Positions 35,671 through 44,774 of a stretch of 64,000 nucleotides of DNA are shown here, piece after piece. The notes beneath the pieces are model-generated. The model ran no database searches. It saw nothing but the letters and a program-made list of their open reading frames with translations, and had not been told where the DNA came from. The stretch comes from Bacillota bacterium. GTDB taxonomy: Bacteria > Bacillota > Clostridia > Clostridiales > Clostridiaceae. Each line of letters begins with the position of its first letter. Position 1 is the stretch's first letter. Both the position numbers and the translations under genes were made by a program. The stretch lies in assembly GCA_017861315.1 (NCBI GenBank), contig JAGFXP010000005.1, positions 1-64,000 of the forward strand, given 5' to 3'.

Positions 35671-37157
35671 TCTGTTTTTCCTCCTTTGTGCCGCTTTTTA
35701 AGGAACTCCTCCTGATAAGGCGCTTTAATTTTGTTTGCGATCCAGTTGTTCAACAAAAGGGTGATAATGCCCAGACCCACCCACTGCGTGATCATAGTAA
35801 TCGGGCTGTACCACTCGAATGCCCACCAGTTGCTGGACCAGGATGCGCCCTGCCACAGCCACCAGCCGAACACGGTTATGAATATCACCGGGAACAGCAT
35901 TACGCAGTAGTTGAACCATTTCCCTACATGAATCCAGCTGTCCTCGTTTATCATGTCTCTGATATTGTCAAGGCCCGCTCTCCAGGCAACATATGCGAAC
36001 ATAATACCGGAGATAAGGAGTCCGACCCCCCATACAAGATCCTGGCTGTCAAAGAAATCATAAGACAGCGCAGAAGGTATGCCGAACAGAATCAATATGA
36101 TGGTTGATACGATAGCCGCTTTCTTTCTTGTGAAGCCTACGTCCTCGAAGTTCTTGCAAGTCAGCTCCACCATGGAAAGCAGGGACGCAAGAGCTGATAT
36201 TGCCAATGCAAAGAAGAAAAGCGCACCGAAAAGATTTCCTCCCGGTATGGTAGGGAAAAAGGCCGCCAAATATATGAATGTAAGTCCAGTGTTGTTGGAT
36301 GCCATTGCGGCGTTTGCGGCATCAACAGAAGGCGAAATGGCAAATATCAGCGGAAGCACTGCCATTGCTGCAAGCAGCGAGGATCCAGCGTCTGCAAATG
36401 CAATAACGAATGAATTTGCTCCGATATCATGATCATCGCCCATATAGTTAGCATAGGTCAGCATTAATCCCCAGCCAGCACCTACCGACCATGCGGCCTG
36501 TGTGAATGCAAACAGCCATGTATCGGGCTTCAAAAGTCCCGCCAAGCTTGGTCTGAAAAGGTATTCCATGCCCTGCCATGCTGCCGGTTTGCTCAATGAC
36601 CATACCATAACCACCAGAAGGAGGATAACAATACTCGGAACGATAATCTTATTTGCCACTTCCAGACCTTTCGTCACACCCTTGTAAATAATCCATCCTG
36701 CGATACCCGCTGCTATCACGTGAAACAAAATCGTCTGTGAAGGTGTTGCAAGAAAGTTTTCCCAGAGCAATTTGGTGTCTACACCTGCTTTCAGGCCGCC
36801 TGAAGCGCCCAGCGTAAAATACTTTATGGCCCAGCCGGTAACGACTGAATAATAGAACATGATGGCCATGGAACAAAATCCGATCCAAATACCCATCCAG
36901 GTATTCTTTTTGCCTGCGAAATTCCTGAACGCTCCGTTTGTACCCAGCTTTGTCCTCTTACCCATGATCATCTCAATCATCAGAAGAGGTACCGCCCAAA
37001 CGATTGTGGCAACCAGAAATGCAACGAGAAAAGCGCCTCCGTCATTGGCCGCGCATACCCGCGGGAAACGCCATATATTCCCTGCGCCAAATGCCATGCC
37101 GAGGGATACAAGCAAGAAACCTATACGACTGCTGAATTCCGTCTTATTCTCCGACAT
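35667..37157 (-). CDS. Sodium-dependent amino acid transporter, NSS (SNF) family
   Basis: A sodium symporter of about 496 residues with 11-12 membrane segments. The N-terminal FSSRIGFLLVSLGMAFGAGNIWRFPRV is the TM1 signature with the substrate/Na+ unwound region, followed by GGGAFL-like DGGAFLVAF and EMIMGKRTKLG. The substrate is probably a neutral amino acid such as alanine or methionine, judged from the MetS-like partner. ATG at 37157 follows GGAGGTAGTTTG; the TTG directly before it is less likely. It is transcribed alone with the small subunit. Confidence 0.93.
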   Translation of the reverse strand: MSENKTEFSSRIGFLLVSLGMAFGAGNIWRFPRVCAANDGGAFLVAFLVATIVWAVPLLMIEMIMGKRTKLGTNGAFRNFAGKKNTWMGIWIGFCSMAIMFYYSVVTGWAIKYFTLGASGGLKAGVDTKLLWENFLATPSQTILFHVIAAGIAGWIIYKGVTKGLEVANKIIVPSIVILLLVVMVWSLSKPAAWQGMEYLFRPSLAGLLKPDTWLFAFTQAAWSVGAGWGLMLTYANYMGDDHDIGANSFVIAFADAGSSLLAAMAVLPLIFAISPSVDAANAAMASNNTGLTFIYLAAFFPTIPGGNLFGALFFFALAISALASLLSMVELTCKNFEDVGFTRKKAAIVSTIILILFGIPSALSYDFFDSQDLVWGVGLLISGIMFAYVAWRAGLDNIRDMINEDSWIHVGKWFNYCVMLFPVIFITVFGWWLWQGASWSSNWWAFEWYSPITMITQWVGLGIITLLLNNWIANKIKAPYQEEFLKKRHKGGKTE

Positions 37158-37367
37158 CAAACTACCTCCTTTTGAATAAAAAGCAAATTCCCACTTCGGT
37201 TTTTTTCTGAATATTCTTGTAATTAATTTTACATTAAAATATATTCCGTGGCAAATCCTATTTTTGGGGTCGGCATCAAGCTGCAGCTCGCATGAAAGCT
37301 TGATATGTTATATAATGTACTCAAGACGCAATACCAGCACTAACCATCAAAAGGAAAGGGTGAAATT

Positions 37368-37775
37368 ATGGAGAGAACATTTGTGCTTATCAAACCGGAT
37401 GCTGTGGAGAGAAGATTAATAGGTGAAATTATTTCAATTTATGAGAAAAAAGGATTTCAAATAGCAGCTTTAAAAATCATTGAGCCTTCCAAAGAAATCG
37501 CAGAAAAGCATTATGCCGAACACACGGGAAAGCCGTTTTTCAACAACCTTGTGGATTTCATTACGGGCGGCAAGGTGTGCGCTTTGATTTTGGAAGCAAA
37601 CAATGCAGTCGCGATGGTGAGGAAAATGAATGGCGCTACCGATCCGGCGAATGCTGAAGCAGGCACGATCAGGGGCCGATATGCAATATCAATGTCCGAA
37701 AACGCCGTCCATGCTTCGGAATCTGTGGAGAGCGCTGAACGAGAGATAAAAATTTGGTTTCCGGAGATTCCTTAG
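37368..37775 (+). CDS. ndk: Nucleoside diphosphate kinase
   Basis: Transfers gamma-phosphate between NTPs and NDPs through a phospho-histidine. The 135 residues begin MERTFVLIKPDAVERRLIGEI. They carry the active-site region GTIRGRYAISMSENAVHASESVESAEREI, with the catalytic His in NAVHAS (near 116). Length and ending are typical. The surrounding stretch (37.3-38.6 kb) is more AT-rich than the neighbouring genes. GGAAAGGG precedes the ATG. Confidence 0.96.
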   Translation: MERTFVLIKPDAVERRLIGEIISIYEKKGFQIAALKIIEPSKEIAEKHYAEHTGKPFFNNLVDFITGGKVCALILEANNAVAMVRKMNGATDPANAEAGTIRGRYAISMSENAVHASESVESAEREIKIWFPEIP

Positions 37776-37876
37776 CAGTTGATTTCAGCGGCGGATAAAA
37801 GCCTGGGATATATTTCAACAATATTTCCATCGGCTTTTTTATTTTTATTTATATTATGCGAAGGAAGGATCAAAAT

Positions 37877-38266
37877 ATGCCAGAAAAAATTTTAACCATG
37901 AAATTATTAGAGGGTCAATACGTGGTTTGCAGATTGGATAAAAACGCGTTATTCCCTGAATGGGCAAATAGCAACGACTTTTTTTCTATAACAAGGACAA
38001 CAGATGAACTGTCAATAGTATGCCCTCAGGAGAACATTCCAGATGAAGTAAAGTGTGAAAAGGATTGGAGGGTTTTTAAGATCGAGGGTCCCTTGGATTT
38101 TTCGCTTATAGGAATTCTTGCTCCAATAAGCACGATATTAGCAACCGCGGGAGTAAGCATATTTGCTGTATCCACATTTGATACGGATTATATTCTTGTA
38201 AAAAACAAGGATATAAGCTGTGCTGTGAAGGCACTTGGCGATAAAGGATATGAAATTACAATTTAA
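37877..38266 (+). CDS. ACT domain protein (CASTOR-like)
   Basis: A 129-residue protein of two ACT-like halves. The C-terminal half (WRVFKIEGPLDFSLIGILAPISTILATAGVSIFAVSTFDTDYILVKNKD) matches the ACT_7/CASTOR-type amino-acid sensing domain. There is no attached enzyme. Such proteins are thought to bind amino acids, but this one's ligand is unknown. AAGGAAGG is eight bases before the ATG at 37877, so the upstream ATG at 37856 is rejected. It lies between ndk and a DUF4177 gene. Confidence 0.82.
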   Translation: MPEKILTMKLLEGQYVVCRLDKNALFPEWANSNDFFSITRTTDELSIVCPQENIPDEVKCEKDWRVFKIEGPLDFSLIGILAPISTILATAGVSIFAVSTFDTDYILVKNKDISCAVKALGDKGYEITI

Positions 38267-38337
38267 TTGAATTTTCACAATTTCAGGTGTATAAATAAAT
38301 TGTAAGGAATAAATTAAAACGAACGGAGGGTAAATTA

Positions 38338-38601
38338 ATGAAAGAATACAAGGTTCTAACGCGTAAGGATAAATTATTTGCCGAAAAGTTCAATCCTGAA
38401 ACTTTTGAAGTTACATTAAATGCCTACGCTCAGCAAGGTTGGAGGGTTGTATCAGTTACATCAGGTTATTTCCCTGAATTTTCAACAGCTGATGGCCAGC
38501 AGGAACTCATTGCGGTATTGGAAAGAGATGTAGATGAGCGCATAAAGTTGCGGCCGGATATGAGCGAAAGCAGGCTCTATGACAATTTGGTCGGGATTTA
38601 A
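38338..38601 (+). CDS. DUF4177-like small protein
   Basis: An 87-residue soluble protein with the pattern KEYKVLTRKDKLF, LNAYAQQGWRVVSVTSGYF and LIAVLERDV. This matches the DUF4177 layout of a strand, the GW[RK]VV motif and a final strand. The function is unknown. GGAGGGTAAATTA precedes the ATG. It is followed by a strong bidirectional hairpin. Confidence 0.8.
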   Translation: MKEYKVLTRKDKLFAEKFNPETFEVTLNAYAQQGWRVVSVTSGYFPEFSTADGQQELIAVLERDVDERIKLRPDMSESRLYDNLVGI

Positions 38602-38651
38602 AGCGAAAGCTTCGTTGGTTTCTACCATAAAAACAAAAATATCATTTAATC

Positions 38652-38697
38652 CAAAAGGTTGCCGACAGCACATATGGCCTGTCAGCAACCTTTTTAT
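38652..38697. terminator. Bidirectional terminator
   Basis: Stem AAAGGTTGC-GACAG/CTGTC-GCAACCTTT (about 38653-38695) with five T on the plus strand and four on the minus strand, between the DUF4177 gene and the convergent ABC-F gene. Confidence 0.82.
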
Positions 38698-38705
38698 TTG
38701 AAAAG

Positions 38706-40262
38706 CTATACTATCTTATTCGTCCATTCCTCGCAGTTCCATACATCTGTCACTACGTCCCTGTAGAATTCCGGCTCATGGCATACCAGGAGTATGCTTC
38801 CCCTGTATTCCTTCAGGGCTTTCTTAAGCTCTTCTTTCGCATCCACATCGAGATGGTTGGTAGGCTCGTCAAGTATGAGGATATTCGTCTCCCTGTTCAG
38901 CAGCTTGCACAGCCTTACCTTAGCCTGCTCACCACCGCTCAGCACAACGATTTTGCTCTCTATATGCTTTGTTGTGAGCCCGCATTTGGCAAGCGCCGCC
39001 CTGATCTGATACTGCGAATACGAAGGAAAATCCTCCCACACCTCTTCTATGCAGGTGTTATAGTTCGCCTCTTTTATCTCCTGCTCGAAGTACCCGATGT
39101 GCTGGTAATCTCCCAGCTCGATGCTTCCTGAAATAGGCTTGATCTGGCCAAGGAGACTTTTAAGCAGCGTGGTTTTTCCCAGTCCGTTCGCTCCTACGAG
39201 GGCTACTTTGTCCCCTCTCTCCATCCTGACATTAATAGGCTTTGAAAGAGGTGCGTCGTATCCTATAACCAGGTCAGTCGTTTCGAATACCAGCTTGCCG
39301 CTGGCTCTTGCGCCTTTGAAGTTGAATTCCGGCTTAACCTTATCCTTAGGAAGCTCTATCCTCTCCATCTTGTCCAGCTTCTTCTGCCTGGACTTTGCCA
39401 TTCCCGTTGTGGCTACGTTCGCCTTGTTCCTTGCAACGAAATCCTCAAGCTTTGCTATCTCCTGCTGCTGCCTGTTGAAGGCTGACTCAAGCTGCTTCTT
39501 TTTAGCCTCGTACACCCTAATGAAATTGTCGTAGTCGCCAACATATCTTGAAAGCTTCCTGTTCTCCATATGGTATATCAGGTTTATTACGCTGTTGAGG
39601 AACGGTATGTCATGGGATATCAGCAGGAATGCGTTCTCGTAGTTCTGCAGGTATCTCTTGAGCCATTCTATGTGCTGCTCGTCAAGGTAGTTCGTAGGCT
39701 CGTCCAAAAGCAATATGTCCGGCACTTCCAGAAGGAGCTTTGCAAGCAGAACCTTTGTCCTCTGGCCGCCGCTGAGATCGTGGACATCCTTGTCCAGCCC
39801 CACATCCCTGAGTCCGAGCCCTGCAGCAACCTCTTCTATCTTCGCATCAATTACATAAAAACCGTTGTTGTCCAGCAGGTCCTGGATGGTGCCCATGTCC
39901 TCAAGGAGTTTTTCGAGCTCCTCCGGCGACGCATCCGCCATCTTGTCGGTTATTGCCATCATCTCTTCTTCAAGGTCGAAGAGGTACTGGAAAGCGCCCC
40001 TTAGGATGTCCCTGATGGTCTGCCCCTCCGCGAGCTTTGTATGCTGGTCCATGTAGCCAACCCTTACCCGGTTTGACCATTCTATCACGCCTTCATCAGG
40101 CATGAGTTTGCCTGTGATTATATTCATAAACGTGGATTTTCCCTCTCCGTTTGCACCTATGAGTCCGACATGCTCTCCTTTGAGAAGCCTGAAGGTGACA
40201 TCCTCCAGTATAGCCCTGTCTCCAAATCCATGATTTACATTTTTAACATTAAGTATGCTCAA
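38706..40262 (-). CDS. ABC-F family ATP-binding protein
   Basis: A cytoplasmic protein with two fused ABC domains and no membrane part, acting at the ribosome. In the first domain Walker A is GANGEGKSTF and the signature is LSGGQRTK; in the second they are GANGLGKTTL and LSGGEQAK. Each has DEPTNYLDEQH or DEPTNHLDVDA Walker B motifs. The linker (about 250-320) is the charged P-site tRNA interaction motif. At 518 residues it resembles the YkpA/YbiT-like housekeeping group, not a known resistance factor. GGGGAG lies before the ATG. Confidence 0.93.
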   Translation of the reverse strand: MSILNVKNVNHGFGDRAILEDVTFRLLKGEHVGLIGANGEGKSTFMNIITGKLMPDEGVIEWSNRVRVGYMDQHTKLAEGQTIRDILRGAFQYLFDLEEEMMAITDKMADASPEELEKLLEDMGTIQDLLDNNGFYVIDAKIEEVAAGLGLRDVGLDKDVHDLSGGQRTKVLLAKLLLEVPDILLLDEPTNYLDEQHIEWLKRYLQNYENAFLLISHDIPFLNSVINLIYHMENRKLSRYVGDYDNFIRVYEAKKKQLESAFNRQQQEIAKLEDFVARNKANVATTGMAKSRQKKLDKMERIELPKDKVKPEFNFKGARASGKLVFETTDLVIGYDAPLSKPINVRMERGDKVALVGANGLGKTTLLKSLLGQIKPISGSIELGDYQHIGYFEQEIKEANYNTCIEEVWEDFPSYSQYQIRAALAKCGLTTKHIESKIVVLSGGEQAKVRLCKLLNRETNILILDEPTNHLDVDAKEELKKALKEYRGSILLVCHEPEFYRDVVTDVWNCEEWTNKIV

Positions 40263-40404
40263 AACTAATTCTCCCCTTATGGTTATTTCTATACGGTAAT
40301 TTTACACACAGATTATAGTTTAATTTATTTCTATAGTGTAGTCAAAGGATTTTTTTAGTGACTAAGTTGTGGTATACTACTCTCGATAGAGGAGGTTGGA
40401 TAAT

Positions 40405-41580
40405 ATGGCATGCAAATTTTATTTATATAAAGGAAAGGGACGGAAGGCTGAGAACGGCCATCCGTGGATATACTCAAACGAGATAGAGGGCTTCGACGGC
40501 GAGTACACTAACGGCGACATAGTAGAGGTTTACAACTTCAAGGACAGCTTCATAGGAAAAGCCTATGTGAACGACGCTTCGAAGATAGCTCTCAGGATGA
40601 TGACAAGGGACAAGGACGAGGAGATAGACGAGCAGTTCTTCAGGAAGAGGATGCACGCTGCCTGGGAGTACAGGAAAAAGGTAATAGACACCTCAAGCTG
40701 CAGGTTCATCTTCGGGGAGGCGGACTTCCTGCCCGGCCTTATCATAGACAAGTACGAGGACTATTACGTAATCCAGTCCCTGGCGCTGGGAATAGACAAG
40801 TACAAGGACATAGTGGTCAGGATCCTCAACGAGGACTTCGGTGCCAAGGGAATATACGAGAGGAGCGACGTCAAGGTGCGGGAACTGGAAGGCATGGAGC
40901 AGACGAAGGGCTTCCTGTCTGACCCGTTTGACACGAACGTGCAGATCATCGAGAACGGCGTTAAATATACTGTTGATATAGAAAACGGCCAGAAGACAGG
41001 CTTCTTCCTTGACCAGAAGGACAACAGAAAATCTATACACAAGCTCTGCAAGGATGCCGATGTCCTTGACTGCTTCACCCACACGGGTTCCTTTGCCCTG
41101 AATGCAGGCGTAGCAGGCGCCAAGAGCGTCCTCGGGCTGGACATTTCTCAGCTTGCGGTAGATGAGGCTACAAGGAATTCAGCCCTTAACGGTTTGTCCG
41201 ACACTGTCAGGTTCGAATGCCACAACGCGTTCGATGTGCTCCCGCAGTGGGTAAGGGAAGGAAGGAAGTTTGACGTTGTCATCCTCGACCCGCCTGCTTT
41301 CACAAAATCCCGGTCAACCGTCAACAGCGCGGCACGCGGCTACAAGGAAGTGAACCTGAGGGGCATCAAGCTGGTAAAGCCGGGCGGATTTTTCATAACC
41401 TGCTCCTGCTCACACTTCATGAATCCGGAGCTTTTCCACGACACCATAGCGGATGCCGCCAAGGACGCCCACAGGATGCTGAGGCAGATCGAGTTCAGGA
41501 CACAGGCGCCTGACCATCCGATACTCTGGAACTCTGATGAATCCTACTACCTGAAATTCTATATATTCCAGGTTATATAG
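40405..41580 (+). CDS. Class I SAM-dependent rRNA methyltransferase, RlmI-like
   Basis: About 391 residues. The N-terminal PUA domain has YLYKGKGRKAENGHPWIYSNEIEGFDG. A central EEHD-like subdomain (NGQKTGFFLDQKDNRK) leads into the Rossmann methyltransferase fold with VLDCFTHTGSFALNAG and VVILDPPAFTKS. RlmI makes m5C1962 in 23S rRNA in E. coli; the exact site here is not proven. GGAGG is eight bases before the ATG at 40405. The 3' end abuts a 100-bp inverted repeat. Confidence 0.92.
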   Translation: MACKFYLYKGKGRKAENGHPWIYSNEIEGFDGEYTNGDIVEVYNFKDSFIGKAYVNDASKIALRMMTRDKDEEIDEQFFRKRMHAAWEYRKKVIDTSSCRFIFGEADFLPGLIIDKYEDYYVIQSLALGIDKYKDIVVRILNEDFGAKGIYERSDVKVRELEGMEQTKGFLSDPFDTNVQIIENGVKYTVDIENGQKTGFFLDQKDNRKSIHKLCKDADVLDCFTHTGSFALNAGVAGAKSVLGLDISQLAVDEATRNSALNGLSDTVRFECHNAFDVLPQWVREGRKFDVVILDPPAFTKSRSTVNSAARGYKEVNLRGIKLVKPGGFFITCSCSHFMNPELFHDTIADAAKDAHRMLRQIEFRTQAPDHPILWNSDESYYLKFYIFQVI

Positions 41581-41596
41581 AGCTTCCATTTTTTGG

Positions 41597-41696
41597 TTGC
41601 CTGCCATATCGGATATTCAATTTGAAATAGCGAAAGACTGAAGCGCGCCGCTTCAGTCTTTCGCTATTTCAAATCCGATATTTTATTGACAGGCAA
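41597..41696. repeat. 100-bp near-perfect inverted repeat (long hairpin)
   Basis: The outer arms TTGCCTG/CAGGCAA (41597-41603, 41690-41696) enclose ATATCGGA/TCCGATAT. Inside is a perfect 25-pair stem (TTTGAAATAGCGAAAGACTG and on) closing at a CGC loop (41644-41646). The left arm has a seven-base insertion (TATTCAA). Two further copies of ATCGGATTT follow at 41702-41721. The size, nested ends and lack of a T-run suggest a mobile repeat (MITE- or REP-like) rather than a plain terminator. Confidence 0.7.
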
Positions 41697-41718
41697 AGAA
41701 ATATCGGATTTATCGGAT

Positions 41719-42642
41719 TTATTTTTTATAGAACTTGCCCTGGTAAAGGTCGTACTCCTTCATGCGGCTGTCAATCGAGTTCAGTATCTCCCACTTCTTG
41801 AGGCTCCACACGGGGCCTATAAGGAGAGCCCTCGGCGAGTCACCTGTCAGCCTGTGGATCACCACCTGGGGCGGAAGTATGCTTATGGCATTGCATACGA
41901 GTTCGATATAATCTTCCTCCTCCATGAACTTGAGCTGCCCCTGCTCGTAGAGCTTCACCATCGGGGTGTTCTGCATGAGGTGAAGGAGGTGCAGCTTTAT
42001 GCCCTGGATGTCCTTTCCGGCCAGATACCTTACAGTTTCCATCATATCCGATGTTGTCTCGCCCGGCAGGCCGAAAATCACGTGGCACACTGTATCAATT
42101 CCTCTGCTCCTGAGCCTGCGCAGCGCATCCTCAAACACGTCCAGAGTGTAGCCCCGGTTTATCCGGACGGCGGTTTCCTCGTTGGAGGTCTGGAGGCCAA
42201 GCTCAATCCACACATAAACCTTGCTGCTCAGCTCCTCCAGAAGGTCGAGCACATCGTCCTGAAGGCAGTCCGGCCTTGTGGCGATCGCCAGAGCCACCAC
42301 GCCTTCCTCGTTCACGGCTTCATAGTACTTCTGCCTCAGCACCTCGACAGGTGCGTAAGTGTTCGTGTATGCCTGGAAATACGCGATATACTTCCCTTCC
42401 TTCCACTTCTTCTCCATCATCCTCTTTATGTTGTCGAACTGCTCGTGGATGGTCAGTCTGCTGTCCCCCGCATAGTCTCCCGAACCCCTTTCGCTGCAGA
42501 AGATGCAGCCTCCGCTGCTTATTTTGCCGTCCCTGTTGGGGCAGGAGAACCCCGCATCCAGAGATATTTTATATACTTTGCTTTTAAATTTTCCCCTTAA
42601 AAAATAATTTAAGGAGTGATATCTTTTATCTCCCCAGTTCAT
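41719..42642 (-). CDS. Radical SAM protein, YtqA/TIGR01212 family
   Basis: About 307 residues. The N-terminal MNWGDKRYHSLNYFLRGKF is a family hallmark. The iron-sulfur motif is the spread form ending in GGCIFCSERGSGD. AYFQAYTNTYAP, IGLQTSNE-like ELGLQTSNEETAVRINRGY and HVIFGLPGET follow. The reaction of this family is not well established. ATG at 42642 has GGAG seven bases upstream; the TTG at 42654 overlaps that site. It converges with the RlmI-like gene. Confidence 0.9.
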   Translation of the reverse strand: MNWGDKRYHSLNYFLRGKFKSKVYKISLDAGFSCPNRDGKISSGGCIFCSERGSGDYAGDSRLTIHEQFDNIKRMMEKKWKEGKYIAYFQAYTNTYAPVEVLRQKYYEAVNEEGVVALAIATRPDCLQDDVLDLLEELSSKVYVWIELGLQTSNEETAVRINRGYTLDVFEDALRRLRSRGIDTVCHVIFGLPGETTSDMMETVRYLAGKDIQGIKLHLLHLMQNTPMVKLYEQGQLKFMEEEDYIELVCNAISILPPQVVIHRLTGDSPRALLIGPVWSLKKWEILNSIDSRMKEYDLYQGKFYKK

Positions 42643-42700
42643 CTTATGCTCCAATCTGTTTTTTTACTTCATCCATTATATCATAATCTGCTCCTGCCAT

Positions 42701-42729
42701 TTGCCAAAACCTCAGAAAATAAATATAAT
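42701..42729 (+). promoter_or_regulatory. Promoter of the PflX-like radical SAM gene
   Basis: TTGCCA (42701-42706), 17 bases, TATAAT (42724-42729), about 48 bases before the start codon. Confidence 0.65.
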
Positions 42730-42776
42730 GGAAATATTGATTTAGTATCGGATTACAGGATTGTCGAGGTGTTAAT

Positions 42777-43676
42777 ATGCTTGAATCATTGAAAAGCTGC
42801 AGGCTCTGCCCGCGCAACTGCGGTGTAAACAGGCTCGAAGGCGAGCTCGGCTTCTGCAGGGCCGGAATGGAGGTTCGAATAGCCAAAGTATGCCTCCACG
42901 AATGGGAGGAGCCGTGCATATCCGGCACCAGAGGCTCCGGAACGGTCTTCTTCTCCAACTGCAACCTGAGGTGCGTCTTCTGCCAGAATCACAGGATAAG
43001 CGAGGAATCCTACGGCAAGGACGTTAGCATCCAAAGGCTTTCTGAAATATTTCTCGAACAGCAGGAAAGAGGAGCCCACAACATAAACCTTGTCACTCCT
43101 ACACATTACGTCCCACAGATAATCGAGGCTGTTAAGCTGTCTAAGAAGAAGGGCCTTTCGCTCCCGATCCTGTACAACACAAACAGCTACGAGAATGTCG
43201 AAACTATCCGGTCCCTTGACGGCATCGTGGATGTCTACCTGGCCGACCTGAAATACTTCAGCGATGCCTATGCGCTAAAGTATTCGGCCGCCAAGGAATA
43301 CTTCATCCATGCCTCGAAGGCAATCGAGGAGATGTTCAGGCAGGTCGGCAAACCAGTTTTCAACAGCGAATCCATAATGCAGCGAGGGCTCATCATCAGG
43401 CACCTCATGCTCCCGGGACTCCTCTTTGACACAAAGAAGGTCATGGACTACATCCTGGAGACATTCGGGGATGACATCTACGTGAGCATCATGAACCAGT
43501 ATACCCCCATGCACAGAGCAGACCAGTATCCGGAGATAGATAAAAGGGTGAACAAAAGGCACTATGAATCCATCATCCAGTACTGCCTGGATTCAGGTAT
43601 GCATAATGCCTTCATTCAAGATCCGGGCACAGCCACCGAAGACTATGTGCCGGACTTTGATCTTTCCGGGATCTAA
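42777..43676 (+). CDS. Radical SAM protein, PflX/pyruvate formate-lyase activase-like
   Basis: 299 residues. A first cysteine set (CRLCPRNCGVNRLEGELGFC) precedes the radical SAM motif SNCNLRCVFCQNHRIS (about 59-74). IVDVYLADLKYFSDAYALKYS and LPGLLFDTKKVMDYIL are family features. This PflA-related group is widespread in anaerobes and its target is not known. No glycyl-radical enzyme gene is nearby. AGGTG precedes the ATG. The stop overlaps the convergent HTH gene by four bases. Confidence 0.88.
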   Translation: MLESLKSCRLCPRNCGVNRLEGELGFCRAGMEVRIAKVCLHEWEEPCISGTRGSGTVFFSNCNLRCVFCQNHRISEESYGKDVSIQRLSEIFLEQQERGAHNINLVTPTHYVPQIIEAVKLSKKKGLSLPILYNTNSYENVETIRSLDGIVDVYLADLKYFSDAYALKYSAAKEYFIHASKAIEEMFRQVGKPVFNSESIMQRGLIIRHLMLPGLLFDTKKVMDYILETFGDDIYVSIMNQYTPMHRADQYPEIDKRVNKRHYESIIQYCLDSGMHNAFIQDPGTATEDYVPDFDLSGI

Positions 43677-44353
43677 AGCTTTATCTCAAGCCTCTCAAGC
43701 TTGGCTATGACTTTTACATCCTTAACGCTTACCGTTTCAGTGACCACCGAGCCCTTATTGCTTATGATGAGGGCTTTGCTGTTGTCCAGCCTCTGGAGCT
43801 GCCTTACGACTCTCTTGTCCCCGTACTGTATCAGGGAGATCGAGTTGTTGAAGAACTCGTTTGTCGAAACCGCAAAGGCCAGATCGCCCTTCGCAATCCT
43901 GAAGCCTATCATGTCGTCGTCCTCAATCTCGAGGTAAAAAACCTTATCCTGATTGTGCCCTTCAATCCTGTTGTTAAGGATTGGCATCTGCTTTGCTCCC
44001 AGAACCTTTGTCAGACTGTAGTTGTAGACCGGCAGGCTCTTTATGACGGACGCGAACGCTTCGTTCCAGACATCGCTCACCTGTTCAGGCTTGTCCTTCC
44101 TTACGCTTGCCGCTGCAGGCTTCTTCACTTTCTCTTCCTCATATGCCTGGTCCTCAAAGGACATGGTTATATCGTTTATGTCCTTTCCAAGCACCTTGGA
44201 AATCCTGTCAACAAGATCCTGGTTTATTATTTTGCTTCCGGTTTCGACCTCTTTAACAAAGCTCTCTGCCACTCCGAGTTTTTTCGCCAGCTGTTTCTGG
44301 CTCATGCCTGTGCTCATTCTTATGTTCTTTATTTTGTCTCCAACTCTGCTCAT
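43673..44353 (-). CDS. XRE-type repressor with S24-like C-terminal domain lacking the cleavage serine
   Basis: 226 residues. The N-terminal helix-turn-helix is IKNIRMSTGMSQKQLAKKLGVAESFVKEVETG (about 8-40). The C-terminal half (about 130-226) follows the LexA/CI peptidase fold: YLEIEDDDMIGFRIAKGDLAFA, SLIQYGDKRVVRQLQRL, and so on. The usual GDSM is DDDM, and the catalytic lysine strand reads RVVRQL. Self-cleavage therefore seems lost. GGAGGT lies before the ATG at 44353; the longer frame has no support. It follows the DUF3783 gene by 11 bases. Confidence 0.82.
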   Translation of the reverse strand: MSRVGDKIKNIRMSTGMSQKQLAKKLGVAESFVKEVETGSKIINQDLVDRISKVLGKDINDITMSFEDQAYEEEKVKKPAAASVRKDKPEQVSDVWNEAFASVIKSLPVYNYSLTKVLGAKQMPILNNRIEGHNQDKVFYLEIEDDDMIGFRIAKGDLAFAVSTNEFFNNSISLIQYGDKRVVRQLQRLDNSKALIISNKGSVVTETVSVKDVKVIAKLERLEIKL

Positions 44354-44364
44354 CTTGACCTCCG

Positions 44365-44736
44365 TTATTTCATGGCTCTGAACTTTTCTCGTTCCTCGAC
44401 AAGGTGCTCCACCAGGTACTCGAAAGTCCATTTTTCCGAGGTTTCAGTTATCACCGCCAGGATTGGAAGCGGCTTGAATTCCCTCCTCAGATGCTCAATG
44501 TATTTCTCAATCTCTTCATCGCTCATGTCATTGAACAGGATTACCTTTTCTGAAGGCATCTCTGCCTTTGCTCCCGCAGGCGGTTTGCCAGCAAGGATAT
44601 CCCCTACCTCCATCACGGCCATGGATGCTTCTATCTCCCTGACCTTGTGCAGATGGTGCAGCTTTGCGATGTCTTCAATTTTTTCTTTTTCCTTTTCATC
44701 AAAACCATAGATAAGCGCGACTTTGTTTCTATTCAC
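44365..44736 (-). CDS. DUF3783 domain protein
   Basis: About 123 residues. The N-terminal part has a short strand and helix, with KVALIYGFDEKEKEKIEDIAKLHHLHKVREI. The C-terminal half VILFNDMSDEEIEKYIEHLRREFKPLPILAVITETSEKWTF matches DUF3783, a family known almost only from anaerobic Firmicutes. The function is unknown. The GTG at 44736, eight bases behind GGGAG, is preferred over the GTG nine bases earlier. It is coupled to the XRE/S24-like gene. Confidence 0.8.
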   Translation of the reverse strand: MNRNKVALIYGFDEKEKEKIEDIAKLHHLHKVREIEASMAVMEVGDILAGKPPAGAKAEMPSEKVILFNDMSDEEIEKYIEHLRREFKPLPILAVITETSEKWTFEYLVEHLVEEREKFRAMK

Positions 44737-44774
44737 AAACACCACTCCCTGTTTTGAATTTTGTCAGAAAATCA

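Noticed and set aside
38706-40262. ABC-F protein as an antibiotic-resistance factor
   Set aside because: Its length and motifs fit the housekeeping YkpA/YbiT-like group, and no resistance-type context or leader is seen.
41686-42600. 304-codon plus-strand frame
   Set aside because: Antisense to the YtqA-type radical SAM gene, whose family motifs are clear; it also begins inside the inverted-repeat flank.
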